Shown piece after piece: positions 18,411-26,572 of a DNA stretch of 64,000 nt. The stretch spans positions 1-64,000 of the forward strand of contig JAPPNN010000070.1 of the NCBI GenBank assembly GCA_028873815.1, written 5' to 3'. Origin of the DNA: Gemmatimonadota bacterium (GTDB lineage Bacteria; Gemmatimonadota; Gemmatimonadetes; Longimicrobiales; Gaopeijiaceae). Under the pieces are notes generated by a model. That model worked only from the letters and a program-made list of their open reading frames with translations. It ran no database searches and was not told the origin of the DNA. Each line of letters opens with the position of its first letter. Position 1 is the stretch's first letter. The position numbers and the translations under genes are program-made.

Positions 18411-18740
18411 ATGAAGCCCTCTAATGATCGCTCGACCGAGCGTCGTGTCGCGGAACCCGTCCAGGTCTATTTGCGCCCGGCCGAGCGAGATCGCCTGGAG
18501 CGGCTCACGGCGAAGCTCGACACCACCAAATCCGATGTGCTGCGGCGGGGCCTGGAGGCTCTGGAGAGCCAGTTGACGGATCCGGAGCGTCACCCCGTGC
18601 TCGAAATCATCGGAATGGTGTCGACGGCCCATGACCCGGGAATCGACGTAGCGCGAGCGCATGACGACTATCTGGCCGCCACCGAGGCGGCCTCCTGGTC
18701 CAGGCGGCGGCGCGTGCGAGGCGGGCGCGGATCGGAGTGA
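18411..18740 (+). CDS. ribbon-helix-helix antitoxin (VapB-like)
   Basis: 109 residues. The central stretch EPVQVYLRPAERDRLERLTAKLDTTKSDVLRRGLEAL has the strand-helix-helix pattern of CopG/MetJ-type DNA-binding antitoxins. The C-terminal half (about residues 60-109) would wrap the toxin and ends in an Arg-rich tail. It is directly followed by a PIN toxin whose GTG overlaps this stop codon (GTGA). It probably represses its own promoter through the palindromes over the start codon. Confidence 0.8.
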   Translation: MKPSNDRSTERRVAEPVQVYLRPAERDRLERLTAKLDTTKSDVLRRGLEALESQLTDPERHPVLEIIGMVSTAHDPGIDVARAHDDYLAATEAASWSRRRRVRGGRGSE

Positions 18741-19153
18741 AGGGCCTCTTCATCGACACCAGCGCGTGGTATCCCCTCGCCGACCGCGGTCATCCCGACC
18801 ATGCGGTGCTGGCCCGGACCCTGCGGGACCAGGTGCGGCAGGGCGCCCGAATCGTGACCACCAGTGTCGTTGTGGCCGAGACGCACGCTCTGCTCCTTCG
18901 TCGTGCGGGACGCGCGGCCGCTCTCGCCTTCCTCGAAGCGGTCCGGCGACCACCGAACCGGATCGAGTACATCACCGCGGAGCGCGAAGAGGAGGCGATC
19001 GATCACTGGCTCGCACGTCTTGCCGATCTGGATTTCTCTCTCGTCGATGCCTGCAGCTTTGCGGTCATGAGCGAACTGGGCATCCGGGAGGCGTTGACGC
19101 TGGACCGTCACTTTGCGGTTGCGGGTTTCGTGGTTCTGCCGGGACACGGCTGA
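18737..19153 (+). CDS. PIN-domain ribonuclease toxin (VapC-like)
   Basis: 138 residues of the PIN fold. Acidic metal-binding residues are visible: FIDTSAWYPL (Asp7), TSVVVAETHALL (Glu near 48), DFSLVDACSFAVM (Asp near 100) and LTLDRHF (Asp near 121). Toxins of this family cleave specific RNAs, often initiator tRNA or rRNA. The GTG start overlaps the antitoxin stop by 4 bases, the usual coupling that keeps toxin below antitoxin. After it, 19154-19397 holds no gene; it contains a GTCGAC inverted repeat and a possible weak promoter, TTGCGT-17-AATACT (19363-19391). Confidence 0.87.
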   Translation: MKGLFIDTSAWYPLADRGHPDHAVLARTLRDQVRQGARIVTTSVVVAETHALLLRRAGRAAALAFLEAVRRPPNRIEYITAEREEEAIDHWLARLADLDFSLVDACSFAVMSELGIREALTLDRHFAVAGFVVLPGHG

Positions 19154-19397
19154 GGGCGCGGCGGGCGACGCAAGGCTCCGTTGAAGTGCCACATGACAGC
19201 CTCCCTGCTGTGAGGAATCAAGTCGACATCCCCACTATCGCTGTCGACCCTTTGGCTCAATAGAGGGAAAACCCTGGGATTTGTGAGGGAAAGAACCCCT
19301 CAAAGAGCAGAGAGTGTGACCCGTGAAGCAGACGACGATGGCCGATCTGCCGGCAGCACTGGTTGCGTGTCCCGTGATGGCTTGGAATACTTACCGC

Positions 19398-21134
19398 ATG
19401 AACACCGACCTGCACCGATCCGGTCGCCGCGCTCCCGCAGACACCGTACCCACCACCGCGCTCATGGCCGCCCTCGCCGTCGGCGCAGCTCTCCTCGCCG
19501 CCGCCTGCACCGAGGCCGGTCCCCCGTCCGGCCAACCCGCCGACGACGCACCTTTCGACGTCCTCCTGACCGAAGCCCGCGTCGTCGATGGCGCCGGCAA
19601 TCCCTGGTTCCGCGCCGACATCGGGCTGCGCGGAGACCGCATCGCCGCCGTCGGCAACCTCTCGGGCCGCGCCGCCAGCCGCACCATCGCCGCCGCCGAC
19701 CGCGTGGTCGCCCCGGGCTTCGTCGACATGATGGGCCAGGCCAGCCTCGTGCTCATCACCGATCCGCCGAGCGCCGAGAGCAAGCTGCGCCAGGGCATCA
19801 CCACCTACCTGTCTGGCGAAGGGGGTTCGCCCGCGCCCCAGAGCGAGGCCACGCTCAGCAATCCGCCCGTGATCGACGGCGACACCCTCCGCTGGCGCCG
19901 CTACTCCGAGTACTTCGCGATCATGGAGCGCTACGGCATCCCGATCAACGTGGTCCACGACGTTGGCCTGACCCAGGTGCGGCGCGTGGTGCTCGGCGAC
20001 GAGGACGTCGCGCCTACACCCGAGCAGCTCGAACAGATGAAGGCTCTTGTAAGAGAGGGGATGGAGGATGGAGCCGTCGGCGTGTCCACGTCCCTGATCT
20101 ATCCGCCGGCGATCTACGCGTCCACGGATGAGCTGGTCGCCCTCAGCGCGGTGGCCGGCGAGTACGGTGGCGTCTACTTCACGCACATGAGGAACGAGAG
20201 CCACGCCGTCCTCGAAGCCATTCGCGAAGCCCTCACGATCGGCGACGGCGCAGGCGTCCCCGTCCACATCTACCACCTCAAGGCGGCCGGCCAGCGCAAC
20301 TGGCCCCTCATGGACGAGGCTCTCGCGCTCATCGACTCGGCCCGCACCGCCGGCATGGACGTCACCGCGGACATCTACCCGTACGTGCGCAACGGCATCG
20401 GGCTCGGCTCGTTCCTGCACCCGCGCCACTACGCCCGCGGCGCGGATGCGTTCCTGGCCTCCCTGGACGACCCCGACTTGCGCGCTCAACTGCGCGCGGA
20501 AGTCGAGACCGACCCCGACTGGGAGAACTGGTACCAGCACGTCGGGATGGACTGGAACAACGTGCTGATCGTCTCGGCGTCGGACGCCGTCGATCCAGGC
20601 GTTGTGAATCGCTCGGTGGCCGAGGCGGCCGGAGTCCTCGGCACCGATCCCTGGAACGCCTTCTTCGATCTCGTCCAGGCGGGCGGTGTCAGCGTGAACC
20701 CGCTCAGCATGAACGAGGAGCAGAAGTGGGCCGCGCTCAGGGCGCCGTTCGTCATGATAGACACCGATGCCTCGCCCGTGAACCCGGCGTCGGTGTCGAG
20801 CACGCACCCCCGGGCCTTCGGGGCCTTCCCGCGTGTGATCGCCAAGTACGTGCGCGAGGACGGCGTAATCACGCTCGAGGAGGCCGTGCGCCGCATGACC
20901 TCGCTGGCCGCGCACCGCCTGGGGATGTACGACCGCGGGATCGTCGCCCCCGGCATGGCCGCCGACCTGGTCGTCTTCGACCCGGCCCGTCTCCGAGACC
21001 GGGCCGACTTCGGCGCCGACGCGACGCTGCAGTCCGAAGGCGTGGACTACCTGTTCGTGAACGGCGAGCTGGTCATCGACGACGGCGAGCTGACCGACGC
21101 CAAGCCGGGGAGGCTGCTCAGGCGGGGCGGGTGA
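19398..21134 (+). CDS. D-aminoacylase-like amidohydrolase lipoprotein lacking the HxH metal motif
   Basis: 578 residues. A lipoprotein signal ends at VGAALLAAACTEAG (Cys near residue 37), so the protein is exported and anchored. The rest is the N-acyl-D-amino-acid deacylase branch of the amidohydrolase superfamily: FDVLLTEARVVDGAGNPWFRAD, VVAPGFVDMMGQ, VGVSTSLIYPPAIYAS, YFTHMRNES, VHIYHLKAAG, VMIDTDASP and GMAADLVVFDP. The first metal motif, normally D-x-H-x-H after APGF, reads DMMGQ. The two later His and the Asp remain, and GEGG replaces the Cys ligand loop. A mononuclear site is therefore likely. The ATG at 19398 starts the signal; an upstream ATG at 19323 would bury it. Confidence 0.8.
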   Translation: MNTDLHRSGRRAPADTVPTTALMAALAVGAALLAAACTEAGPPSGQPADDAPFDVLLTEARVVDGAGNPWFRADIGLRGDRIAAVGNLSGRAASRTIAAADRVVAPGFVDMMGQASLVLITDPPSAESKLRQGITTYLSGEGGSPAPQSEATLSNPPVIDGDTLRWRRYSEYFAIMERYGIPINVVHDVGLTQVRRVVLGDEDVAPTPEQLEQMKALVREGMEDGAVGVSTSLIYPPAIYASTDELVALSAVAGEYGGVYFTHMRNESHAVLEAIREALTIGDGAGVPVHIYHLKAAGQRNWPLMDEALALIDSARTAGMDVTADIYPYVRNGIGLGSFLHPRHYARGADAFLASLDDPDLRAQLRAEVETDPDWENWYQHVGMDWNNVLIVSASDAVDPGVVNRSVAEAAGVLGTDPWNAFFDLVQAGGVSVNPLSMNEEQKWAALRAPFVMIDTDASPVNPASVSSTHPRAFGAFPRVIAKYVREDGVITLEEAVRRMTSLAAHRLGMYDRGIVAPGMAADLVVFDPARLRDRADFGADATLQSEGVDYLFVNGELVIDDGELTDAKPGRLLRRGG

Positions 21135-21142
21135 GCCCTCGA

Positions 21143-21158
21143 CGTTTCAGCTGAAACG
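21143..21158. promoter_or_regulatory. perfect 16-bp palindrome downstream of the amidohydrolase
   Basis: CGTTTCAG directly followed by CTGAAACG, with no loop. It lies 9 bases after the stop of the amidohydrolase and before the convergent hipA. With no loop and no T tract it is more like a protein-binding site than a terminator, though it could act as a weak transcription stop. Confidence 0.4.
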
Positions 21159-21246
21159 CGTTCGCTTCCCTTGACGCGACAGGGGGCGGCGCGCAATGGG
21201 CGAGGCCGCACGCGATGACGCTTGGGGCCGAAGTCCTCACCGCCGG

Positions 21247-22542
21247 TCATCCCGTCCTCTGCAACCTGCTCTTGATCCACTCGATCATCTCACATGGCAC
21301 GTCCGCCCCGCTAGCGTACCGCCGCCAATCCCCCACCGCCTCCGCCACCTGCGCAACGATCTCGCGGCCGCCCTTCGGCACATCGAACAGCTCTCCCACT
21401 TCGAGCAGATCCCGGCGGCTGATCGAGCGGAACTTTCCGTTCACCGACATCTGGTGCTGGCGCGTCCACGCGTCGTTCTCGGCATAGGTCACGTCGTACG
21501 CGGGCGCGAGGCGCCACCTGCCCGCCGGATTCATCAGAAAGCCGAAGTTCTTGACGTGGTCGTCGAAGTTCACGGTGGCCACGGCGAAGACCATGCGCCG
21601 GAATGCCTCGTTCACCGAGCGCTGTCCGAGCCCGATGGCGCGCATGGTGTCGAACCAGCCTTCGTAGCTGAAGACGTACTGGTCGTTGAAGTCGACGTGC
21701 TGAAGTCCCCCCAGGCTGTGGAAATGGAAGCGCCGGAAGGACCCGGTCCCCTCGTCCGGTGCACGGTCGAAGCGCCGTACCATGAAGTGCGCCTGGTCTC
21801 CGTCACGGAGAAGGTACGTCTCGGGCATCTCGATCCCCGCTTCTCTCGCCATGCACGAATAGGCGTATTCGATTCGCCCCCAGGGTCCCGGACCCCCGGC
21901 GGCAACCATCCCCTGTCCCGCGGCCTCTCTGGTGACACCGTCGAACTTGATGAGCCATGGTTCGTCGCCCGGCTGCGGCGACGCGAATCCCGAACGCACC
22001 TGGCCGATCCCACGATTCCAGAGAATCAGAGCCTTTGCCCGGGCGCCGCCCGCACTGCCTCCCACCTGCATGATCTCCGGCACCGCCACCGACACGTCCC
22101 CCTCGATCACTCGCCGGGCCTGGTCCACGAGGTCCCTTACCTCCAGGGCCTCCTCGGTACCCGGTCCGGGATCCAGGGGAGGGCGGAACTCCAATGCGCC
22201 CATGGCGCGGTCGCCGATGTACAGAAGTCTTTGCAGCGGCGACAGGGCATCGCCCGGCTGCCCTCGCTCCTCGAAGTACCGGCGGATGACGGCGTTGCCG
22301 AACTGGTCCGGCAGCGCATCGGCGAACACGCCGGGCACGCCGGCGAATGCGGGCTTGCGCGCGAGTTCGGGAAAGGACACCGGGCCTTCGCGATCCGCGG
22401 GCAGATGGATCGGCGAGATCTCGAGGCCGGAGGCCCGGAACCGGAGGTCGTATTCGAAGGTGATCCGGCCATCGGGCCCTTCGCGGAGCATCCCGGCCTC
22501 ACGCCCCCAGAGCCAGACGCGAACCCTGACGTCACCAGTCAC
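21247..22542 (-). CDS. hipA: HipA-family serine/threonine kinase toxin
   Basis: 431 residues. The N-terminal subdomain is followed by the HipA couple and kinase core: PEIMQVGGSAGGARAKALI (P-loop-like), DEPWLIKFDG (ATP-binding Lys), catalytic VNFDDHVKNFGFLM near residue 322 and Mg-binding LAPAYDVTYAEND near residue 345. The family phosphorylates a conserved Ser of its substrate, for example glutamyl-tRNA synthetase in E. coli. The GTG at 22542 overlaps the hipB 3' end by 11 bases and fits the conserved start (VRVRVWLWGREAGML). It pairs with the XRE antitoxin gene just upstream. Confidence 0.9.
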   Translation of the reverse strand: MTGDVRVRVWLWGREAGMLREGPDGRITFEYDLRFRASGLEISPIHLPADREGPVSFPELARKPAFAGVPGVFADALPDQFGNAVIRRYFEERGQPGDALSPLQRLLYIGDRAMGALEFRPPLDPGPGTEEALEVRDLVDQARRVIEGDVSVAVPEIMQVGGSAGGARAKALILWNRGIGQVRSGFASPQPGDEPWLIKFDGVTREAAGQGMVAAGGPGPWGRIEYAYSCMAREAGIEMPETYLLRDGDQAHFMVRRFDRAPDEGTGSFRRFHFHSLGGLQHVDFNDQYVFSYEGWFDTMRAIGLGQRSVNEAFRRMVFAVATVNFDDHVKNFGFLMNPAGRWRLAPAYDVTYAENDAWTRQHQMSVNGKFRSISRRDLLEVGELFDVPKGGREIVAQVAEAVGDWRRYASGADVPCEMIEWIKSRLQRTG

Positions 22543-22849
22543 GACCCCGCCTCGACGCACGGCGCCTGATCTTCCCCCGCAACCTCTCGACATCGTATGG
22601 GGACACTTCGGGCATGGGGATGAACGCATCGAACGCCTGCAGCCGGCCCAGCGCGCGCATGATCTGTACCAGGTTCTCGGTCCCGATGCTGTGGCCCGCT
22701 TCGAGGCGGCTGATTGTGCGTGGGCTGACTCCGGAGTCGGCCGCGAGATCGCTGACCCTCCGATTCTGCTGCAGACGAAGCGCCTTCAGCCGCGCGCCCA
22801 TTTCGCGAAGCACCTCCGGCGTCCGGCTTGTGGCGACGATGGCTTTCAT
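22532..22849 (-). CDS. hipB: HipB-like XRE antitoxin/repressor
   Basis: 105 residues with a helix-turn-helix of the XRE type (LREMGARLKALRLQQNRRVS, then DLAADSGVSPRTISRLEAGH). It should bind HipA and repress the hipBA promoter. Start ATG 22849 has a strong GGAAGGAGG ribosome-binding site about 10 bases upstream. A tail of about 35 residues (EVSPYDVERLRGKIRRRASRR) follows the DNA-binding domain. Divided from the next gene (stop at 23009) by an AT-rich control region. Confidence 0.87.
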   Translation of the reverse strand: MKAIVATSRTPEVLREMGARLKALRLQQNRRVSDLAADSGVSPRTISRLEAGHSIGTENLVQIMRALGRLQAFDAFIPMPEVSPYDVERLRGKIRRRASRRGRDW

Positions 22850-22886
22850 GGCTCGGCAACCTCCTTCCGCACCACTAAGGTAATCG

Positions 22887-22957
22887 ATATGGCGTGTTAT
22901 TGTCTATACGTCATATACGGCGTATTATAGGTATATTAGGCCATTACCGCGCCATAT
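22887..22957 (-). promoter_or_regulatory. hipBA promoter/operator region
   Basis: AT-rich block unlike its surroundings. On the minus strand a perfect -10 hexamer TATAAT lies at 22929-22924. It overlaps the palindrome ATACG-G-CGTAT at 22915-22925. Two flanking half sites, ATATGGCG at 22887-22894 and CGCCATAT at 22950-22957, form an exact inverted repeat about 55 bases apart. These are good candidates for HipB operators, allowing looping over the promoter. Confidence 0.6.
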
Positions 22958-23008
22958 ATAATCTATTCCGACCAGCCACAGGGTCGTCAGCGCGCGGCCC
23001 GCAATGGC

Positions 23009-24760
23009 TCAAACCTTCGTGCCCACCGGATCGACGCGCACCGTCACGATGTCGGTGTCGTGGTACTTCTGGTGCCGCACCGCGGTCGCGATGTGGCGCA
23101 GGAGGCGCAGGGAGAAATCGCGCTCGACCGGGACTTCCGTCACGCTTCCGCCGATGAAGGCCATGCGGTCCTCGATGTTGCCCTCGCCCGCCGCGGCAAG
23201 GAACTCGAGTTCGGCCCCGCCGGCCTCCGCACGCGCGGTAACCCGCAGGCGTCTCACTCCGAACCTGTCGTCCTCGGCGACCTGGTCCAGGACGATCAGC
23301 AACGTCTCCTCCGCCGCCAGGCTCAACCTCCTCGCCATCTCCTCCCCCAGTCCGGTCCGCGCCGCGAAGTCCTCCAGGAACTCCTGGATCCTCGGCTGGG
23401 CCTCGATGTCCAGCGTGGTCTCCATTCGCCGCCGCCGCGGTCCGGCCAGCTCCATGAACGCGGAGAGCAGGATCGCGGTCAGGCCGCCGGAGGTCATCCC
23501 GTTCTCCAGCAGCTGTCCCGCCCAGTTGCCGAAGTACTCGGACGGGATCTGGCCGCTCTGAAGGCCCGCTCCGATCCAGAACGAGACGCCGATGATCGTC
23601 GCCTTCCGGTAGTCGATTCCGTCCTGGGTGACCATTTCGAGGCCCAGGACGAAGAGGATCGCGATCAGCACGATGATATAGGCGCCAACCACCGGGTTGG
23701 GGATGGCCAGCAGCACCGCGGTGACCTTGGGGAAGAAAGCCAGCGCGATGAACGTGAGCCCGATGCAGACACCCACCCGCCGCGCGGCGATCCCGGTGAT
23801 CTCGACGATGGAGACGCTGTTGGAGTAGGTCGTGTTGGGGACCGTGGCCAGGAGCCCCGACAGCAGGTTGCCCACCCCGTCGGCGGCCACGGCGCCCTGG
23901 ACCGCGCGGAAGTCGGTTGCCCGCCGCTTGCGCCAGGACACGCGCTGGATCGCCATGCCGTCCCCGATGGTCTCGATGGCGCCCACGAGCGTGACGAAGA
24001 CGAAGGCGGGCAGCATCGCCCAGAACTCGGGGCTCAAACGCAGGTCGAATCCCGGCCACCCCCCAGCCGGCACGCCGAACCAGAGCGCGTCGCCCACGAT
24101 GCTCGTGTCGTAGATGCCGTAGCCTGCCGCGACCAGGCATCCTCCGGCGGCGCCGATCACCGAGCCCCACAGGCGTAGCGCCCCTCGCGCCCGCAACACG
24201 ATCACGATCGTTATGACCAGCGTGGCCAGCGCCGTGAGGGGGGCGGCTTCCGGGGCGGCGCCCGCGGGCGCCTGGAAGAGCAGGTCGAAGCCGATGGGCA
24301 TGACCGTGACCGCGATCAGCATGATGACGGTGCCCGCCACCGTCGGGGTGATGACGCGCCGGAGCAGCGAGAGCCGCGACGAGATCAGGAACTGGAAGAG
24401 CGACGACGCCACGATCAGGGTGGCCAGAAGCGCGGGGCCCCCGCGTTCGAGCGCCGCCACGGATACCGCGATGAAGACCCCCGATGTGCCCATCAGCAGG
24501 ATGTACCCGGCGCCGATCCGGCCGCCGATGGGCCTGGCCTGGATCAGGGTCGAGATACCGCAGACGATCAGCACGGCGAACGCCGCCCACGTCAGGTAGG
24601 TCTCGCTGGCACCGCCGGCGCGCACGACGATTGCCACCGTGATCACGATCCCGGCGATGTTCAGGAGGATGTACTGGAAGGCGAGCCCGAACGATACGGG
24701 GTAGCTGGGGGTCTCGTCGGCCTGGAAGCGGAGTCCCTGGCGTGTGTCGCGAGCGGTCAT
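23009..24760 (-). CDS. NCS2-family nucleobase permease fused to a C-terminal GHKL-like domain
   Basis: 583 residues. The first 440 or so contain about 12-14 membrane helices of the NCS2 (xanthine/uracil permease) family, with FVFVTLVGAIETIGDGMAIQ and VPNTTYSNSVSIVEITGIAARRV as family signatures. The last 135 residues are soluble and resemble a GHKL/HATPase_c_2 module: ARRLSLAAEETLLIVLDQV (N-box-like, without the usual Asn) and FSLRLLRHIATAVRHQKYHD near the end. The nucleotide-binding Gly boxes are not evident, so it may not bind ATP. The ATG overlaps the upstream aminotransferase stop (ATGA); the two are co-transcribed. Purine or pyrimidine substrate is likely but not proven. Confidence 0.82.
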   Translation of the reverse strand: MTARDTRQGLRFQADETPSYPVSFGLAFQYILLNIAGIVITVAIVVRAGGASETYLTWAAFAVLIVCGISTLIQARPIGGRIGAGYILLMGTSGVFIAVSVAALERGGPALLATLIVASSLFQFLISSRLSLLRRVITPTVAGTVIMLIAVTVMPIGFDLLFQAPAGAAPEAAPLTALATLVITIVIVLRARGALRLWGSVIGAAGGCLVAAGYGIYDTSIVGDALWFGVPAGGWPGFDLRLSPEFWAMLPAFVFVTLVGAIETIGDGMAIQRVSWRKRRATDFRAVQGAVAADGVGNLLSGLLATVPNTTYSNSVSIVEITGIAARRVGVCIGLTFIALAFFPKVTAVLLAIPNPVVGAYIIVLIAILFVLGLEMVTQDGIDYRKATIIGVSFWIGAGLQSGQIPSEYFGNWAGQLLENGMTSGGLTAILLSAFMELAGPRRRRMETTLDIEAQPRIQEFLEDFAARTGLGEEMARRLSLAAEETLLIVLDQVAEDDRFGVRRLRVTARAEAGGAELEFLAAAGEGNIEDRMAFIGGSVTEVPVERDFSLRLLRHIATAVRHQKYHDTDIVTVRVDPVGTKV

Positions 24761-26073
24761 GGATGGCCGTCGATGGCGGCCTGATGGCGGTCGAGGAAGG
24801 TCTCGAACGCGCGGGCCAACTCGCGGCAGTCCTCGTCGTCGTGGGCCAGTGAGACCGAGATGAAGCCGCGGCGCGCGATCCAGAAGCCGGCAAGCAGCAT
24901 CTCGAGGTGAAACAGGTCGCGCGCGGCCTGCGGAGTCGCAGCCGTATCGGCGTGGCAGCCGATCGGCGTGCGTTGAAAGTGCACGTTCATGATCGAACCC
25001 CGGCCCGTCACCTGCGCAGGTGCGTCCAGCCGCGTCGCAACATCGTTGAGGGCGTGGCGCAGAGCCTCCCCGCGGCGGTTCAGCCGGTGCACGGCCGATG
25101 GCGTGAGCACCTCGCGCAGCCCGGCGAGTCCCGCGGCCATCGTGAGCGCATTGTTGTTGTGCGTGCCGGCATGTCCGAAGTGATCCGGCCGACGCGGGTC
25201 GAACCGGTCCATGAGATCCGCCCGGCCTCCGAACGCGCCGAACGAGGCGCCGCCACCGAGGTACTTGCCGAAGGTCGTGAGGTCGGCCCGAATCCCGAGC
25301 GCTTCCTGGAGGCCTCCCGGCGCAAGGCGCGAGGTCTGCACCTCATCAAAGATCAAAAGCGCGTCGCCGTCTTGCGTGGCGTCCCGGAGCGCAGTCAGGA
25401 ACGCCCGCGTCCCGGGAATGCAGCCGCCGCCACCGAGCATGGGTTCGACGAGCACGCAGGCCAGTTCGTCCCGGTGCGCCTCGATCAGCGACCGCGCCGA
25501 CCCCGCGCCGTTGTACTCGCCGACGATCCAGCGGAAGGGGAGGTTGAGCCGCCGGTCCGGCCCGCTGAAGCTCAGGGGGCCGCCGTGGTAGCCGCCGTCG
25601 AACACGAGAACCGCTTTGCGCTCCGTGACCGCCCGCGCGAGGCTCACCGCCATCAGGTTCGCCTCCGTGCCCGAGTTCGTGAACCGCACGCGTTCGACGA
25701 AGGGAAAGCGTCTGCAGATCAGCTCCGCGAAATCCTGCTGGTTCGGCGTGGGGCCGCCCAGCGCAAGGCCGTTCTGCGCGGCGGTGGCGATCGCGGCCTG
25801 GAGGACCGGATGCGAGTGCCCGTAGAGGCCGGCCGTGTGGTCGTTGAGGAAGTCGACGTACTCGTGCCCGTCGAGGTCGTACAGCCGGGCCCCCTCGCCG
25901 CGGACGATCGTTACCGGGAAAGGCGTGTAGTGGTTGACGGTGCGTGTGTCCCCGCCTGGAAGGAACCCGGTGGAGCGCTCGAAGCGGGTCCGGCTCAGCG
26001 GGTTTGCCGCCGTGTACCGGGCGGCCGCTTCGGCGGCGAGCTGCTGCAACGTTTGCGTCTGGACCGGAGTCAT
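24757..26073 (-). CDS. class III aminotransferase (glutamate-1-semialdehyde aminomutase-like)
   Basis: 438 residues; PLP-dependent fold type I. DLDGHEYVDFLNDHTAGLYG, VRFTNSGTEANLMAVSLARA, FDEVQTSRLAPGG (PLP-ring Asp) and TFGKYLGGGASFGAFGG with the Schiff-base Lys are all present. It is close to HemL but reads FRW and NAGT variants and sits with a nucleobase permease, so it is probably a HemL-like aminotransferase with another substrate, not the heme enzyme. Start: ATG 26073 gives the usual N-terminus (LQQLAAEAAARYTAANP); an in-frame ATG at 26130 is the alternative. Neither has a strong ribosome-binding site. Confidence 0.82.
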   Translation of the reverse strand: MTPVQTQTLQQLAAEAAARYTAANPLSRTRFERSTGFLPGGDTRTVNHYTPFPVTIVRGEGARLYDLDGHEYVDFLNDHTAGLYGHSHPVLQAAIATAAQNGLALGGPTPNQQDFAELICRRFPFVERVRFTNSGTEANLMAVSLARAVTERKAVLVFDGGYHGGPLSFSGPDRRLNLPFRWIVGEYNGAGSARSLIEAHRDELACVLVEPMLGGGGCIPGTRAFLTALRDATQDGDALLIFDEVQTSRLAPGGLQEALGIRADLTTFGKYLGGGASFGAFGGRADLMDRFDPRRPDHFGHAGTHNNNALTMAAGLAGLREVLTPSAVHRLNRRGEALRHALNDVATRLDAPAQVTGRGSIMNVHFQRTPIGCHADTAATPQAARDLFHLEMLLAGFWIARRGFISVSLAHDDEDCRELARAFETFLDRHQAAIDGHP

Positions 26074-26153
26074 GGTGGGATAATCGGTGCCGTCCGGCGG
26101 GAATCGCAAGCCGGGGGCATGCTGGCCCATGACCGAAGTGATAAATTCTGCAC

Positions 26154-26549
26154 ATGAACATTGATCAGCTCAATCATTACAAGCAGAAGCTCGCCTTCGA
26201 GACGGATTCGTGGGACGTATACGAAGCCCTGGGCAAGGGCGAGCGGGTGGTCGTGGTCGATGGCCGGTCCGCCGAAGCCTACGCCCGCGAACACATCCCC
26301 GGAGCCTTGAACCTGCCCCACCGCGAGATCACCGCCGAGTCCACTGAGAACCTGGACCGGGGCAAGCTGTACGTCTGCTACTGCGACGGCATCGGCTGCA
26401 ACGCGTCGACAAAGACCGCGCTGAAGCTCCTCACGCTTGGCTTCCAGGTGCGCGAACTCATGGGTGGTCTGGATTGGTGGAAGCGCGACGGTTACGCCAC
26501 GGCGGGGAAGACCGCGCAGGTCGACGCCGGGATCAGTTGCGGCTGCTGA
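26154..26549 (+). CDS. rhodanese-like sulfurtransferase domain protein
   Basis: 131 residues, single rhodanese domain, no signal peptide, so cytoplasmic. VVVVDGRSAEAYAREHIPGALNLPH is the typical first half and LYVCYCDGIGCNASTKTALKL the active-site loop, of the C-x4-CN type in which the first Cys would carry the persulfide. GFQVRELMGGLDWWKRDGY closes the fold. A second Cys pair (SCGC) ends the protein. Transcribed divergently from the aminotransferase; only about 80 bases separate the starts. The sulfur acceptor is unknown. Confidence 0.85.
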   Translation: MNIDQLNHYKQKLAFETDSWDVYEALGKGERVVVVDGRSAEAYAREHIPGALNLPHREITAESTENLDRGKLYVCYCDGIGCNASTKTALKLLTLGFQVRELMGGLDWWKRDGYATAGKTAQVDAGISCGC

Positions 26550-26572
26550 GGGAACAGGCGCTTTCGACTCGG

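Noticed and set aside
16631-18412. A 593-codon frame for FecR extending through the sigma gene
   Set aside because: The first 250 residues are out-of-frame sigma sequence; FecR begins at 17668 with a strong ribosome-binding site.
21143-21158. Palindrome called as a rho-independent terminator
   Set aside because: It has no loop and no T tract; kept only as a possible protein-binding site.
24757-26073. Aminotransferase as true HemL for heme synthesis
   Set aside because: The fold fits, but the coupling to a nucleobase permease and the absence of other hem genes do not support the heme role.
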